Positions 1-6,495 of a stretch of DNA of 22,426 nucleotides are shown here, in pieces. Within the stretch, counting starts at the first letter, position 1; each line of letters begins with the position of its first letter. The position numbers and the translations under genes are program-made. The stretch lies in assembly GCA_023430545.1 (NCBI GenBank), contig JAEZAF010000308.1, forward strand, positions 1-22,426. The letters are read 5' to 3'. The notes under the pieces were generated by a model, which saw only the letters and a list, made by a program, of their open reading frames with translations, did not search any database and was not told where the DNA came from. This stretch comes from Chloroflexota bacterium. GTDB taxonomy: Bacteria > Chloroflexota > Anaerolineae > Aggregatilineales > Phototrophicaceae.

Positions 1-15
1 TCAGGTGTTTATAGC

Positions 16-55
16 GGATAGGGCGCTATTGCAAGCAATGCGGCCCTGTCCCTAC
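16..55. repeat. Imperfect palindrome followed by CTAC
   Basis: The arms GGATAGGGC (16-24) and GCCCTGTCC (43-51) pair at 8 of 9 positions, and the arm is followed by CTAC. Inside sits a second small palindrome, ATTGC-AA-GCAAT. The layout matches the other short hairpins of this window that end in CCTAC or CCCTACA (120, 2638, 4291), so I place it in the same loose family. Confidence 0.45.
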
Positions 56-119
56 CCTCCGCATGTTTTGTAAGGGAGATGGTGATGCACAGCATCACAT
101 GCGATTGCGTGCTGGCTGC

Positions 120-147
120 GGGCGGACCTGCGTGTCCGCCCCTACAC
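120..147. repeat. Short palindromic repeat, GGGCGGAC hairpin + CTACAC
   Basis: A perfect 8-bp stem, GGGCGGAC (120-127) and GTCCGCCC (134-141), closes a 6-nt loop and is followed by CTACAC. The outer GGGCG/CGCCC and the CTACA tail match the hairpin at 4291-4317, while the inner stem and loop differ. The structure is certain; that it is a dispersed genomic repeat is inferred from the several copies here. Confidence 0.65.
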
Positions 148-203
148 AGCATGTAGGATGTTGTCCGGCGGTTCTGTAAGGGCAATGAAAATACCTACCC
201 ATA

Positions 204-451
204 TGCACCAAGTTAAGCCATTTTGCATGTTGAAGCAGGTGTAAATCAGGCCGTGGCTGCCCCCCATCCCGGCATGCTGCGCATGCTTTCCCTTCCCCCA
301 CTCGGCAAATCTTCGATTTGCATTCCGAGGGAAGGGAATTGACTACCACCGTGACCTGTTTTTCACCCTTTCCCTCGAAGTGGACGACGGATTCACTTCC
401 CGTTGTCTGCGGGATGGGGGGCTTTTCTGCCGCAAAATGGCTTAAGTTGCA
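204..451. repeat. MITE-like element, copy 1
   Basis: A non-coding element of about 248 bp. Its left end (204-252) is an inverted copy, 46 of 49 bases identical, of 6760-6808 in copy 2. Its right end (432-451, GCAAAATGGCTTAAGTTGCA) is an imperfect inverted match of its own left end, giving terminal inverted repeats of about 17-20 bp. The interior carries a perfect 6-bp hairpin (272-286, GCATGC-TGC-GCATGC), a long compound hairpin (290-336: CCCTTCC/GGAAGGG, CTCGG/CCGAG, CAAATC-TTC-GATTTG), and a segment ACGACGGATTCACTTCCC shared with copy 2. It encodes no transposase. I see no clear target-site duplication. Confidence 0.7.
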
Positions 452-488
452 GTACATGGAGGCCGGAAGAATCCAGCCCATGCAGAGA

Positions 489-1487
489 CTAGACGGGCTG
501 TGTGATAACGACACTGCCGTTCGGGTTACCCTGCTCATAATAGCGATGCGCTGTGGCAGCCTGTTCCAGCGGAAAGCACTGGTCAACGATGGATTTGATC
601 TTTCCCGCTTCGATCAGTTCCCGGATGAACACCAGATCTTCCGGTTTCTCCGATGACAGCGCGCAGATCACCTTTTTGCGGCCTGCAATGGAGGTGCGCA
701 GCATCTGAAAGACCTGCCGCATCTTGAAGCTCGCCAGCAGATAGCGTCCCTCGTCGCGCAGTGAATTTCTGACCTGTGCGAACGAGGTCTTACGCATGAT
801 GTCGAAGATCAGATCATAGGTTTTACCGTTGCGGGTGAAATCTTCCTTTTTATAGTCGATGACATGATCCGCGCCGAGTGCTTTGACCAGTGCCACACGC
901 GGCGTGCTGCAAACACCGGTGACTTCCGCGCCGAAATAACGCGCAAGCTGCAAGGCATACGAACCGATGCTGCCAGAAGCGCCGTTAATCAGCACTTTCT
1001 GCCCCGGCTGGATATCCACCCTGCGCAGCAGGCTGAGGGCGGTCAGTGCGCCGTAGGGAACCGCTGCCGCTTCCTCGTAGGTCATGTTGGCCGGTTTGAT
1101 CGCCAGCATCCCATCTTCTGGCATGCAGAGGTATTCGGCATTGGCACCCATGATTGAGCCACGGTATCCGTAGATCTGATCGCCCGGTTTGTAACGCGTG
1201 ACATCCCTGCCCACCGCTTCGACTTGACCTGCAAACTCACTGCCGAGAATCGGATTCTTCGGCCTGCGAATCCCAAACGCGATGCGTGCAGGCAGCCAGA
1301 ACAGCGCTGGCATTGAAAACCGGCCCGGTGAGATGGCGCTGAAGTTGCGCGCCCAGACATCCCCGACTTTGACACTCGTCGCCCGAATGCGGATCAGGAC
1401 TTCGTTGTCTTTGGGTGACGGTGTCGGGACTTCGGCCAGATGCAGGACATCCGGTGAACCGTATTGTGTGTAGACGACTGCTTTCAT
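489..1487 (-). CDS. Zinc-independent MDR oxidoreductase (quinone oxidoreductase-like), paralogue 1
   Basis: A 332-residue NAD(P)H-dependent oxidoreductase of the medium-chain dehydrogenase/reductase superfamily, closest in style to quinone oxidoreductases. The N-terminal GroES-like domain opens MKAVVYTQYGSPDVL. The Rossmann fold has the nucleotide-binding motif GASGSIG near residues 166-172, followed by GADHVIDYKKEDF. The GHE zinc-ligand motif of true alcohol dehydrogenases is absent (it reads GSEFAG), so I infer a zinc-free reductase; the substrate is unknown. I chose the ATG at 1485-1487 because the family starts with this motif and a GGAG lies about 10 nt upstream; the frame stays open a further 30 codons upstream, but those residues do not look like the family. 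It is a clear paralogue of the gene at 3200-4180. It follows the XRE gene by 190 nt and carries its own candidate operator. Confidence 0.93.
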   Translation of the reverse strand: MKAVVYTQYGSPDVLHLAEVPTPSPKDNEVLIRIRATSVKVGDVWARNFSAISPGRFSMPALFWLPARIAFGIRRPKNPILGSEFAGQVEAVGRDVTRYKPGDQIYGYRGSIMGANAEYLCMPEDGMLAIKPANMTYEEAAAVPYGALTALSLLRRVDIQPGQKVLINGASGSIGSYALQLARYFGAEVTGVCSTPRVALVKALGADHVIDYKKEDFTRNGKTYDLIFDIMRKTSFAQVRNSLRDEGRYLLASFKMRQVFQMLRTSIAGRKKVICALSSEKPEDLVFIRELIEAGKIKSIVDQCFPLEQAATAHRYYEQGNPNGSVVITQPV

Positions 1488-1513
1488 GATGCTGGCTCCA
1501 TTTGTGTAAGTGA

Positions 1514-1546
1514 CAGGTATACCTGATAAACAGGTTAAGAACAGGC
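1514..1546 (-). promoter_or_regulatory. Candidate operator: CAGGTATACCTG palindrome plus half-sites
   Basis: A perfect 12-bp palindrome CAGGTATACCTG (1514-1525) lies 27-38 nt upstream of the oxidoreductase start. It is followed by repeats of the half-site at 1531-1535 (CAGGT) and 1542-1545 (CAGG). The spacing places it where a repressor would block transcription or early elongation. The binding protein is unknown; the adjacent XRE regulator is one candidate. No good -35/-10 pair is visible here. Confidence 0.4.
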
Positions 1547-1677
1547 GCACTGAATACAGCGCGGCGTATTGCGGCACTTCAGGCTTTTAATGCTGATAAG
1601 CGTTCAGGGACTTCGGGAAACGTTCAGTATCAAACGTTTAAGGTGATCGGGCTGGCTGGATCATCGGCGGTCAGGGT

Positions 1678-1914
1678 TCAGTCATCACGGCTTCCCAGTA
1701 CATGATCTTCGAGGAAGAACACCTCTTCCAGCGGGACGTTGAACGCAATCGCGATGCGAAAGGCCAGTTCAAGCGAGGGGAAGTACTTCCCGTTTTCCAG
1801 CGCGACAATCGTCTGACGGGTTGCGCCCACCTGATCCGCCAGTGCCTGCTGTGTCATCTCGTTGTGATGAAAGCGCAGTTTACGGATATTGTTTCCGATA
1901 GCGAGTTTGCTCAT
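1678..1914 (-). CDS. XRE-family helix-turn-helix regulator (Cro/CI-like, small)
   Basis: A 78-residue single-domain DNA-binding protein. Residues about 8-62 form a Cro/CI-type HTH: GNNIRKLR, then TQQALADQVGATRQTIVALE for the helix-turn-helix, then FPSLELAFRIAIAFNVPLEEVFF. This is the compact type often found beside a small membrane protein. Its ATG (1912-1914) lies one base after the TGA of the upstream membrane gene (TGAGATG), so the two are almost certainly translationally coupled. It probably represses its own operon; the repeated TGTCA boxes upstream of 2362 are the likely targets (inference). Effector and regulon are unknown. Confidence 0.93.
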   Translation of the reverse strand: MSKLAIGNNIRKLRFHHNEMTQQALADQVGATRQTIVALENGKYFPSLELAFRIAIAFNVPLEEVFFLEDHVLGSRDD

Positions 1915-1915
1915 C

Positions 1916-2362
1916 TCAATAGCCTCGCCGGTAGAAGTAAAACTGTGAGATTTCAGAAACGATCTCTGACAGGACGCCAGCCAAGATCAGGCCGATGAAC
2001 ATCACGGCAGGCGGCTGACTGAAGACCAGTGTCGCCATGGCCAGCATAAACCCGATGGAGAAGACGTACAGCCCGTTTCGGCTGGACTTCAGGTCAATCA
2101 GGGTGTCGCGCTCATCGGTGATTGCAGGCTCTGCCTCTCGTGTAGCAATGGTATTGAGGATGCTGAAGAAAATAGCGATCACGATTTTCGCCGCAATCGT
2201 CACCGGGATCAGGATCAGGAAGAACGATCCCCAGAAGTGAAAGATCTCCGGCGAATAATCGGCTGCATCCGGGTAGCGCTGGAACATGTAGATTGAATAC
2301 AGCGCGGTGACCAGAATAGTACTGATGAGTGAGACGAGCGCTCGACGCTCCTGATAGGACAT
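1916..2362 (-). CDS. Four-helix membrane protein coupled to the XRE regulator (DUF2178-like)
   Basis: A 148-residue integral membrane protein with about four hydrophobic segments (residues 9-27, 44-72, 98-115 and 119-137). The cytoplasmic loop TDERDTLIDLKSSR resembles the DER-x-LI-x-K-x-x-R loop of DUF2178-type proteins, which commonly pair with small XRE regulators. The start ATG (2360-2362) has a strong AAGGAG 7-8 nt upstream. It is the first gene of a two-gene operon with the regulator. A role as membrane partner or sensor of the repressor is plausible from the pairing but not shown by any catalytic motif. Confidence 0.85.
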   Translation of the reverse strand: MSYQERRALVSLISTILVTALYSIYMFQRYPDAADYSPEIFHFWGSFFLILIPVTIAAKIVIAIFFSILNTIATREAEPAITDERDTLIDLKSSRNGLYVFSIGFMLAMATLVFSQPPAVMFIGLILAGVLSEIVSEISQFYFYRRGY

Positions 2363-2378
2363 GACGACTCCTTATGTC

Positions 2379-2443
2379 TGCTGTATATGACACAATGTAT
2401 AGTATATTTGACATAAGGTAATGTGAAACGTGCTGAATGTCAA
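2379..2443 (-). promoter_or_regulatory. Promoter and candidate XRE operator of the membrane/XRE operon
   Basis: Reading the minus strand, TTGACA (2438-2443) is followed 17 nt later by TACCTT (2415-2420), a perfect -35 with a weak -10; a TATACT (2401-2406) lies further downstream. Two direct boxes TGTCAAATA and TGTCATATA start 21 bp apart, about two helical turns, between the -10 and the ribosome binding site. This fits cooperative repressor binding on one DNA face. Binding by the operon's own XRE protein is inference. Confidence 0.5.
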
Positions 2444-2637
2444 GTATTTTTTACATTTTGGTCCGTTATGGGATATTGTATGGGTGGATCTGGGCTGAAA
2501 TTCAATCTCACTGGCGGCCATGAAACACCAGACAATATTCAGAATTGCAGGGCAGCATGCTTGCCACCCTTCATGCCACCTGCGTTTACATATACCATCC
2601 AAAATCGCCCATAGCGCTCTTTGAAAATCTGGACAGC

Positions 2638-2663
2638 GGACAACGCAGGCGTTGTCCCTACAG
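2638..2663. repeat. Short palindromic repeat, GGACAACG hairpin + CTACAG
   Basis: A perfect 8-bp stem, GGACAACG (2638-2645) and CGTTGTCC (2650-2657), closes a 4-nt loop and is followed by CTACAG. It has the same architecture as the hairpins at 120 and 4291, with a different stem sequence. No T-run follows on either strand, so it does not look like a terminator. Confidence 0.55.
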
Positions 2664-2740
2664 GTTATCGACGCATCATGCCTGTTATCCAGTTTAGGGA
2701 CGAGGCTGCTCTTCCTACATTTGACGATCCCCGCACGTCA

Positions 2741-2777
2741 AATAAAAAATCCTCTCTCCACAGCGGAAAGAGGATTT
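2741..2777 (-). terminator. Rho-independent terminator of the DUF6326-like gene
   Basis: On the minus strand AAATCCTCT (from 2777-2769) pairs with AGAGGATTT (from 2755-2747), and the stem runs into TTTTTTATTT. It begins 27 nt after the stop codon at 2804-2806. Stem, T-run and placement are all as expected for the end of the 4180-to-2804 operon. Confidence 0.8.
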
Positions 2778-2803
2778 GGCCCTGCGATCAGAAACAGAGC
2801 GTA

Positions 2804-3190
2804 TTACATCGGCGGCACCGGCCCGGCAGTCCAGTTCCATGCGTACATCACGGTGAGGATATTCCACACCAGCCCGACGACGATCAGGAAGCGGTCATAG
2901 GCTGAAGGATACGTTGGCAGGCCGAAGAGATTGAACAGGAAGAATCCCACAGCGATAATGATGTTGGCCCAGCGGTTGATCTGGTGAGGCAGCACCAGCG
3001 TCAGAAAGATCATCACAATCGGTGTCACCATCAGCACCGCGATGCCAAGCCACATCGGCTGCGTGACCTGCACACCCAAGATTTCGCCCGGTTTGAAATC
3101 CCCGCTGAAGATCCGCAGCACATCCCCCAGCAGATAGGTCAGCATCAGGATGATCCACAGCGCCGCCAGCATAAGTCTTGTGTCGATCAT
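2804..3190 (-). CDS. DUF6326-like four-helix membrane protein
   Basis: A 128-residue membrane protein with about four hydrophobic helices: LMLAALWIILMLTYLLGDV, LGIAVLMVTPIVMIFLTLVL, ANIIIAVGFFLFNLFGL and FLIVVGLVWNILTVMYAW. The 'LW-x5-TYLLGD', 'P-x3-IFL-x2-VL' and 'INRWANII' signatures match what I recall of the DUF6326 family; function is unknown. I chose the ATG at 3188-3190 because AGGTGA lies 5 nt upstream; a GTG at 3199 would sit directly on the preceding stop. It begins 9 nt after the oxidoreductase stop, so the two form an operon. Confidence 0.85.
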   Translation of the reverse strand: MIDTRLMLAALWIILMLTYLLGDVLRIFSGDFKPGEILGVQVTQPMWLGIAVLMVTPIVMIFLTLVLPHQINRWANIIIAVGFFLFNLFGLPTYPSAYDRFLIVVGLVWNILTVMYAWNWTAGPVPPM

Positions 3191-3199
3191 GTTGATCAC

Positions 3200-4180
3200 C
3201 TATGCCTTGCCGATATTGATGACGACTTTGCCACGGGCACGGCCTGTTTCAAGATAACGGATGGCGTCGGCGGTCTCGCTGAAGGGATAACAGCGGTCGA
3301 TCACCGGGATGATTTTGCCTGCTTCCATCAGTGCTGCCAGATATTCCAGATCCTGCTGATTGGGCGTGGCTGTCCCCTGAGAGCCGACAGTGCGCCCGCC
3401 TTTTTCCGAGATGCGCGGGCCGATCAGCATATGCTCGAACAGGCGGCGCAGCGAGGTAAACCCGGCAACCACGGCGTGTCCTGTGGGGGTGAGCGCGCGT
3501 TTTAAATCGGCTGCTGAGCGGTTGCCGATGGCGTCGTAGACCAGATCATAAGTCTGGCCGTTACTGGTAAAATCTTCCCGTGTGTAGTCAATGGCATGAG
3601 CCGCGCCAATCGACCGCACCAGTTCCAGATTGCGCGTGCTGCTCACGCCTGTGACTTCCGCCCCGAATGATCTGGCGATCATCACGGCAAATGTCCCGAC
3701 GCCGCCGGACGCGCCATTGACCAGCACCTTCTGCCCGGCCCTGATTCCGCCTTTACGCAGGCCCTGCAGGGCGGTGACGCCCGCCAGCGGGACCGATGCC
3801 GCCTGCTCGAAGGTGACATTGGCAGGTTTATGGACGACAAACTGCTGCGCGATCACGCCGTATTCGGCCAGTGATCCCATGCCAGCGTCGAACATATCAC
3901 CGAAGACTTCATCACCGGGCTTGAAGCGCGTCACATCGCTGCCGACCGCATCGACGATCCCGGCGAAATCGCAGCCGAGTTTGGTCTTCTTTGGCCTGAA
4001 GATGCCGTTATCCAGCCGCGCCAGAAACGGCTCGGCACGCATCATCCGCCAGTCCGCCGGGTTGACTGCCGCGGCGATGATTTTAATCACAACTTCATCA
4101 GCTTTAGGTGTCGGTTTTTCGACCTCTCTGAACTGAAGGACGTCGGCGGAACCATACTGTGTATACATGATCGTTTTCAT
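3200..4180 (-). CDS. Zinc-independent MDR oxidoreductase (quinone oxidoreductase-like), paralogue 2
   Basis: A 326-residue NAD(P)H-dependent MDR reductase: GroES-like N-terminal domain (MKTIMYTQYGSADVLQFREV), Rossmann motif GASGGVG near residues 154-160, then GAAHAIDYTREDF. The zinc-ligand motif is replaced by GCDFAG, so a zinc-free quinone/enone-type reductase is likely; the true substrate is not visible. Its N-terminus and cofactor region closely match the gene at 489-1487, so the pair arose by duplication. It is first in an operon with the DUF6326-like membrane protein (stop to start 9 nt). A set of TCACTGA/AGTGA repeats lies about 57-79 nt upstream. Confidence 0.94.
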   Translation of the reverse strand: MKTIMYTQYGSADVLQFREVEKPTPKADEVVIKIIAAAVNPADWRMMRAEPFLARLDNGIFRPKKTKLGCDFAGIVDAVGSDVTRFKPGDEVFGDMFDAGMGSLAEYGVIAQQFVVHKPANVTFEQAASVPLAGVTALQGLRKGGIRAGQKVLVNGASGGVGTFAVMIARSFGAEVTGVSSTRNLELVRSIGAAHAIDYTREDFTSNGQTYDLVYDAIGNRSAADLKRALTPTGHAVVAGFTSLRRLFEHMLIGPRISEKGGRTVGSQGTATPNQQDLEYLAALMEAGKIIPVIDRCYPFSETADAIRYLETGRARGKVVINIGKA

Positions 4181-4236
4181 GGATTTTGCCTCGTTATGGG
4201 TTGATGTTAGTTACAATGGGTTGAAGACAGCGGCTG

Positions 4237-4259
4237 TCACTGAAGTGATAGATCACTGA
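4237..4259 (-). promoter_or_regulatory. Candidate operator: TCACTGA repeats upstream of MDR paralogue 2
   Basis: TCACTGA occurs at 4237-4243 and again at 4253-4259 (16-bp period), with the inverted half-site AGTGA at 4244-4248 between them. Two overlapping palindromes result: TCACT-GA-AGTGA (4237-4248) and AGTGAT-AG-ATCACT (4244-4257). Such sites often bind MarR- or HxlR-type dimers, but no such gene is in the window, so the regulator is unknown. Confidence 0.35.
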
Positions 4260-4284
4260 TGTCGTTTTATAATTCAATACGGAG

Positions 4285-4317
4285 AAAAACGGGCGACCAC
4301 ACAGGGTCGCCCCTACA
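4285..4317 (-). terminator. Short palindromic repeat acting as terminator of the HAAS gene
   Basis: A perfect 8-bp hairpin GGGCGACC (4291-4298) / GGTCGCCC (4305-4312) is followed on the plus strand by CCTACA, as in the other short repeats of this window. Read on the minus strand the same stem is followed by GTTTTT (4290-4285), which makes a good Rho-independent terminator 89 nt beyond the HAAS-protein stop. A dispersed repeat appears to have been adopted as a terminator (inference). Confidence 0.6.
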
Positions 4318-4400
4318 GCGGAATCGCTCCGAAAAATGATCTCCCTCGTAATTTGTGAAAGATCATAAGTGATCCGCCGGGTATGAATAAGCCTGTAATG

Positions 4401-5393
4401 TCATGCGATGGACTTTGTGATGGTGGATGCGCGATTCTTCTGATAGTTCCAGAGTGTCACCAGCCTTGCCCCTTTACCGAGCAGGGTAAGAAGCGCCAGC
4501 GCTACCGCGATGATCTCGGCAAACGCGATCCCTGACAGTGCGGGATTCGCGGCGGTCACACGGTCAAAGAACGGCTTCAGCACGGCAAAGTACAGGCAAA
4601 CGGTGCCAGCGACTTCCAATATGGTCTGCGTCAGCCATGCGCCGATGCTCCAGTGCCTGCGACCGATCATCAGCACATGCAGGACGACCTGAGCGCCGGA
4701 GAACAGGATCAGCAGCAGCAGCCACGTGACCGGGGTCGGGATGACGTCACCCGGATTTGTCAGGTCGAAGCGCAGTGTCAGCCCGCCCACACGCAGGAAG
4801 TAGATGAATACCAGCACAACAAGCGTGCCAATAATGACGCCGATGGGTGCTTCGAAACGATCCACGACAGTTGGATCATCGACCTGCGGCAGTTCCAGCG
4901 GATTGAAAGGCTCCAGTTCGACCTGCTTCCCTGAGCGCTCGATCAGGGCGAAGATCAGCACCACCAGTGCGGAGAAGATCAGCGTGGCTTGCAGCGCCGC
5001 CAGCGCGGGTTCGATGATCAGGCTGATAACCGTGACCGGTTCCCCTGCGATCAGCATACCGAAGAGATGCAGAAAGCCGATGACCGCCGGGACAAGCAGC
5101 CAACTGTAGCGCAGCACAAACATCATGATCGGGTAGAGTTCCGGCCCGACGAGATACCGGTCCTGTGTATAGGATGCGGCAATGCGACGCGGTGTACCGA
5201 GTTCGAGCAGCATCGCCGCGACTTCGTCTACCGTGGGTGCGTCGCCATAACGGTCTTCGAGCTGATCGTAAATCTGCGAACGCAGTTCGGCTTCGATCTC
5301 GGCGCGTTCTGTCTGCGGCAGATAGTGCCCCATGTGATGCACATAGCGTTCGATCAGTTCATTTGTATCGGTGATGTCGGTCTTATTCGCCAT
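4401..5393 (-). CDS. HAAS-domain multipass membrane protein paired with PadR
   Basis: A 330-residue protein. Residues about 10-82 are a HAAS-type N-terminal helical domain (ELIERYVHHMGHYLPQTERAEIEAEL..., then DAPTVDEVAAMLLELGTPRRIA), known to accompany PadR regulators. About seven hydrophobic segments follow: residues 90-112, 120-160, a break rich in acidic residues and prolines (ELEPFNPLELPQVDDPTVVDRFEAP), 185-202, 220-240, 250-270 and 285-305. The HAAS domain is thought to link membrane proteins to PadR-type control. The start overlaps the PadR gene by 11 nt and has no strong Shine-Dalgarno, so coupled translation is likely. No transport motif is visible, so the substrate or effector is unknown. 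Confidence 0.9.
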   Translation of the reverse strand: MANKTDITDTNELIERYVHHMGHYLPQTERAEIEAELRSQIYDQLEDRYGDAPTVDEVAAMLLELGTPRRIAASYTQDRYLVGPELYPIMMFVLRYSWLLVPAVIGFLHLFGMLIAGEPVTVISLIIEPALAALQATLIFSALVVLIFALIERSGKQVELEPFNPLELPQVDDPTVVDRFEAPIGVIIGTLVVLVFIYFLRVGGLTLRFDLTNPGDVIPTPVTWLLLLILFSGAQVVLHVLMIGRRHWSIGAWLTQTILEVAGTVCLYFAVLKPFFDRVTAANPALSGIAFAEIIAVALALLTLLGKGARLVTLWNYQKNRASTITKSIA

Positions 5394-5754
5394 TGCTGTC
5401 GTGCTGCTTTCCGTTCAACGTGCTGTTCAACATGCCGTGCATGGTTTTGACTGTTTCTGCCCACTCCGCGCTGAGGATTTCCAGTACCTCACGTCCGGTG
5501 GGGCTGATGCGGTAGTACTTGCGGGGCCGTGTTTCCCCTGTATCCCATTCGCTTTCCAGCAGGCCCTGTTTCTCCAGCCGCCGCAGCAGCGGATACAGCG
5601 TCCCCTCTTCGATGTCCATCCCGCGTTCTGCCAGCCGCTGGATCAACTGATAGCCATAGCGGGCGGTCTCCATCTGACTAAGGACTGCTAACACCACCAC
5701 GCCGCGCCGCAGCTCCAGCCGGAGCTGTTGAATCTGCTCACCTGCTTCCGTCAT
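5383..5754 (-). CDS. PadR-family winged-helix transcriptional repressor
   Basis: A 123-residue PadR regulator. The winged helix is diagnostic: ELRRGVVVLAVLSQMETARYGYQLIQRL, then EEGTLYPLLRRLEKQGLLESEW, and the wing RPRKYYRISPTGREVLE. The C-terminal helix (about 90-115) should mediate dimerisation. It overlaps the downstream HAAS gene by 11 nt, the usual PadR-HAAS arrangement. It almost certainly represses its own promoter, since three copies of an ATACTGTRTG box lie directly upstream, two of them over the promoter. The start is the ATG at 5752-5754; the Shine-Dalgarno is weak (AGGAT about 12 nt upstream). The inducer is unknown. Confidence 0.95.
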   Translation of the reverse strand: MTEAGEQIQQLRLELRRGVVVLAVLSQMETARYGYQLIQRLAERGMDIEEGTLYPLLRRLEKQGLLESEWDTGETRPRKYYRISPTGREVLEILSAEWAETVKTMHGMLNSTLNGKQHDSNGE

Positions 5755-5823
5755 ATACTGTGTATCCTACAATACTGTGTGCCACACAGCATCAAGATAC
5801 TGTATGCCACACAGTATTGTCAA
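5755..5823 (-). promoter_or_regulatory. PadR promoter and multi-site operator
   Basis: On the minus strand TTGACA (5818-5823) is followed 18 nt later by TATCTT (5794-5799). The operator is a repeated box on the plus strand: ATACTGTGT at 5755, ATACTGTGTGCCACACAG at 5772-5789 and ATACTGTATGCCACACAG at 5797-5814. The second holds CTGTGTG-C-CACACAG and the third ATACTGT-7nt-ACAGTAT (5797-5817), both perfect inverted repeats. The two full boxes are 25 bp apart and the third overlaps the core promoter. This is strong sequence support for autorepression. Confidence 0.75.
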
Positions 5824-5934
5824 GAGGTTGATTCGAAGCGATCTGATATATGGATTGACATCCCCGCCGCGACTGATAAAAATCGTGGCCTGACTGCCTG
5901 TCTGAGTGGTTGATTGAACGTAAAAGGGGACACA

Positions 5935-6495
5935 ATGCCGAAGATGGAAATCACCACGACACTGAACGCGACCGACCGTGAAATGTGGCGCGCATGGCTG
6001 GAAGCGAATCATGCCAACGAGAAGGAGATCTGGCTGCTGTTCCCGTCTTCAAAGTCGGATGAGCCGCACCTGTCTTATGTCCACGCGGTAGAGGAAGCGC
6101 TGTGTTTTGGGTGGATCGACGGCATCGCGAAGCGGTACGACGACAACTACCGGGCACAGCGTTTCAGTCCACGCCGTCCCAAAGGAAACTGGACGGAGCT
6201 GAACAAGGAACGCGCCCGCCGGATGATCGCCGCTGGCAGAATGACACCTGCCGGAGAAGCGACTCTGCCGGATCTGTCGCTGGATGCTTTCAGTATCGCG
6301 CCGGATATTCTCGAAGCATTACAGGCAGACCCGCAGACGTGGAAGCACTTCCAGAACTTCCCCGGTCTGTATCAGCGGATTCGCATCAGTTATATCGAGT
6401 CTGCACGCAAACAGCCGGACGAATTCCAGAAGCGGCTGGAAAAATTCCTGACGATGACGAAACAGAACAAAACGTTCGGTGGGGTGATGGAGTAG
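5935..6495 (+). CDS. YdeI/OmpD-associated family protein
   Basis: A 186-residue soluble protein. The first half has the YdeI-type signature LSYVHAVEEALCFGWIDG, the run RFSPRR, and W-x-x-LN-x3-ARRMIAAGRMTPAG. The second half (about 115-186) has the OmdA-like segment ALQADPQTWKHFQNFP ... RISYIESARK. The family is widespread and poorly characterised. I chose the ATG at 5935 because AAAGGGGA lies 4 nt upstream; a TTG seven codons earlier lacks such a site. It is divergent from the PadR gene, and the shared intergenic region may expose it to PadR control. Confidence 0.93.
   Translation: MPKMEITTTLNATDREMWRAWLEANHANEKEIWLLFPSSKSDEPHLSYVHAVEEALCFGWIDGIAKRYDDNYRAQRFSPRRPKGNWTELNKERARRMIAAGRMTPAGEATLPDLSLDAFSIAPDILEALQADPQTWKHFQNFPGLYQRIRISYIESARKQPDEFQKRLEKFLTMTKQNKTFGGVME

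Larger units (their letters stand above)
1..488. other. Non-coding, repeat-rich gap at left edge
   Basis: I find no credible gene here. Open frames in this stretch run through palindromes and through the MITE-like element at 204-451, and show no domain. It holds an imperfect hairpin at 16-51 (GGATAGGGC / GCCCTGTCC, with an inner ATTGC-AA-GCAAT), a perfect 7-bp hairpin at 82-98, a perfect 8-bp hairpin at 120-141 followed by CTACAC, and the MITE-like element. It lies 3' of the minus-strand oxidoreductase, whose stop is at 489-491. No clear Rho-independent terminator for that gene is visible. Confidence 0.75.
2363..2803. other. Intergenic region: promoter, repeats and terminator
   Basis: This gap has no credible gene. 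From left to right it holds the leader and promoter of the minus-strand membrane/XRE operon (to about 2445); an uncharacterised stretch (about 2450-2635) with only short, domainless open frames; a small hairpin repeat (2638-2657); a perfect 8-bp inverted repeat (2719-2743, ATTTGACG / CGTCAAAT); and the terminator of the minus-strand gene that ends at 2804. Confidence 0.7.

Noticed and set aside
95..656. Long open frames on both strands over the left gap (163 and 112 codons).
   Set aside because: They run through the MITE-like element, the short hairpins and the real oxidoreductase gene. Similar fragments appear where copy 2 is translated (6390-6725), which shows they are readings of a repeat.
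2423..2905. Short plus-strand frames between 2423 and 2905.
   Set aside because: They overlap the minus-strand promoter, hairpins and terminator, show no recognisable domain and have no clear Shine-Dalgarno.
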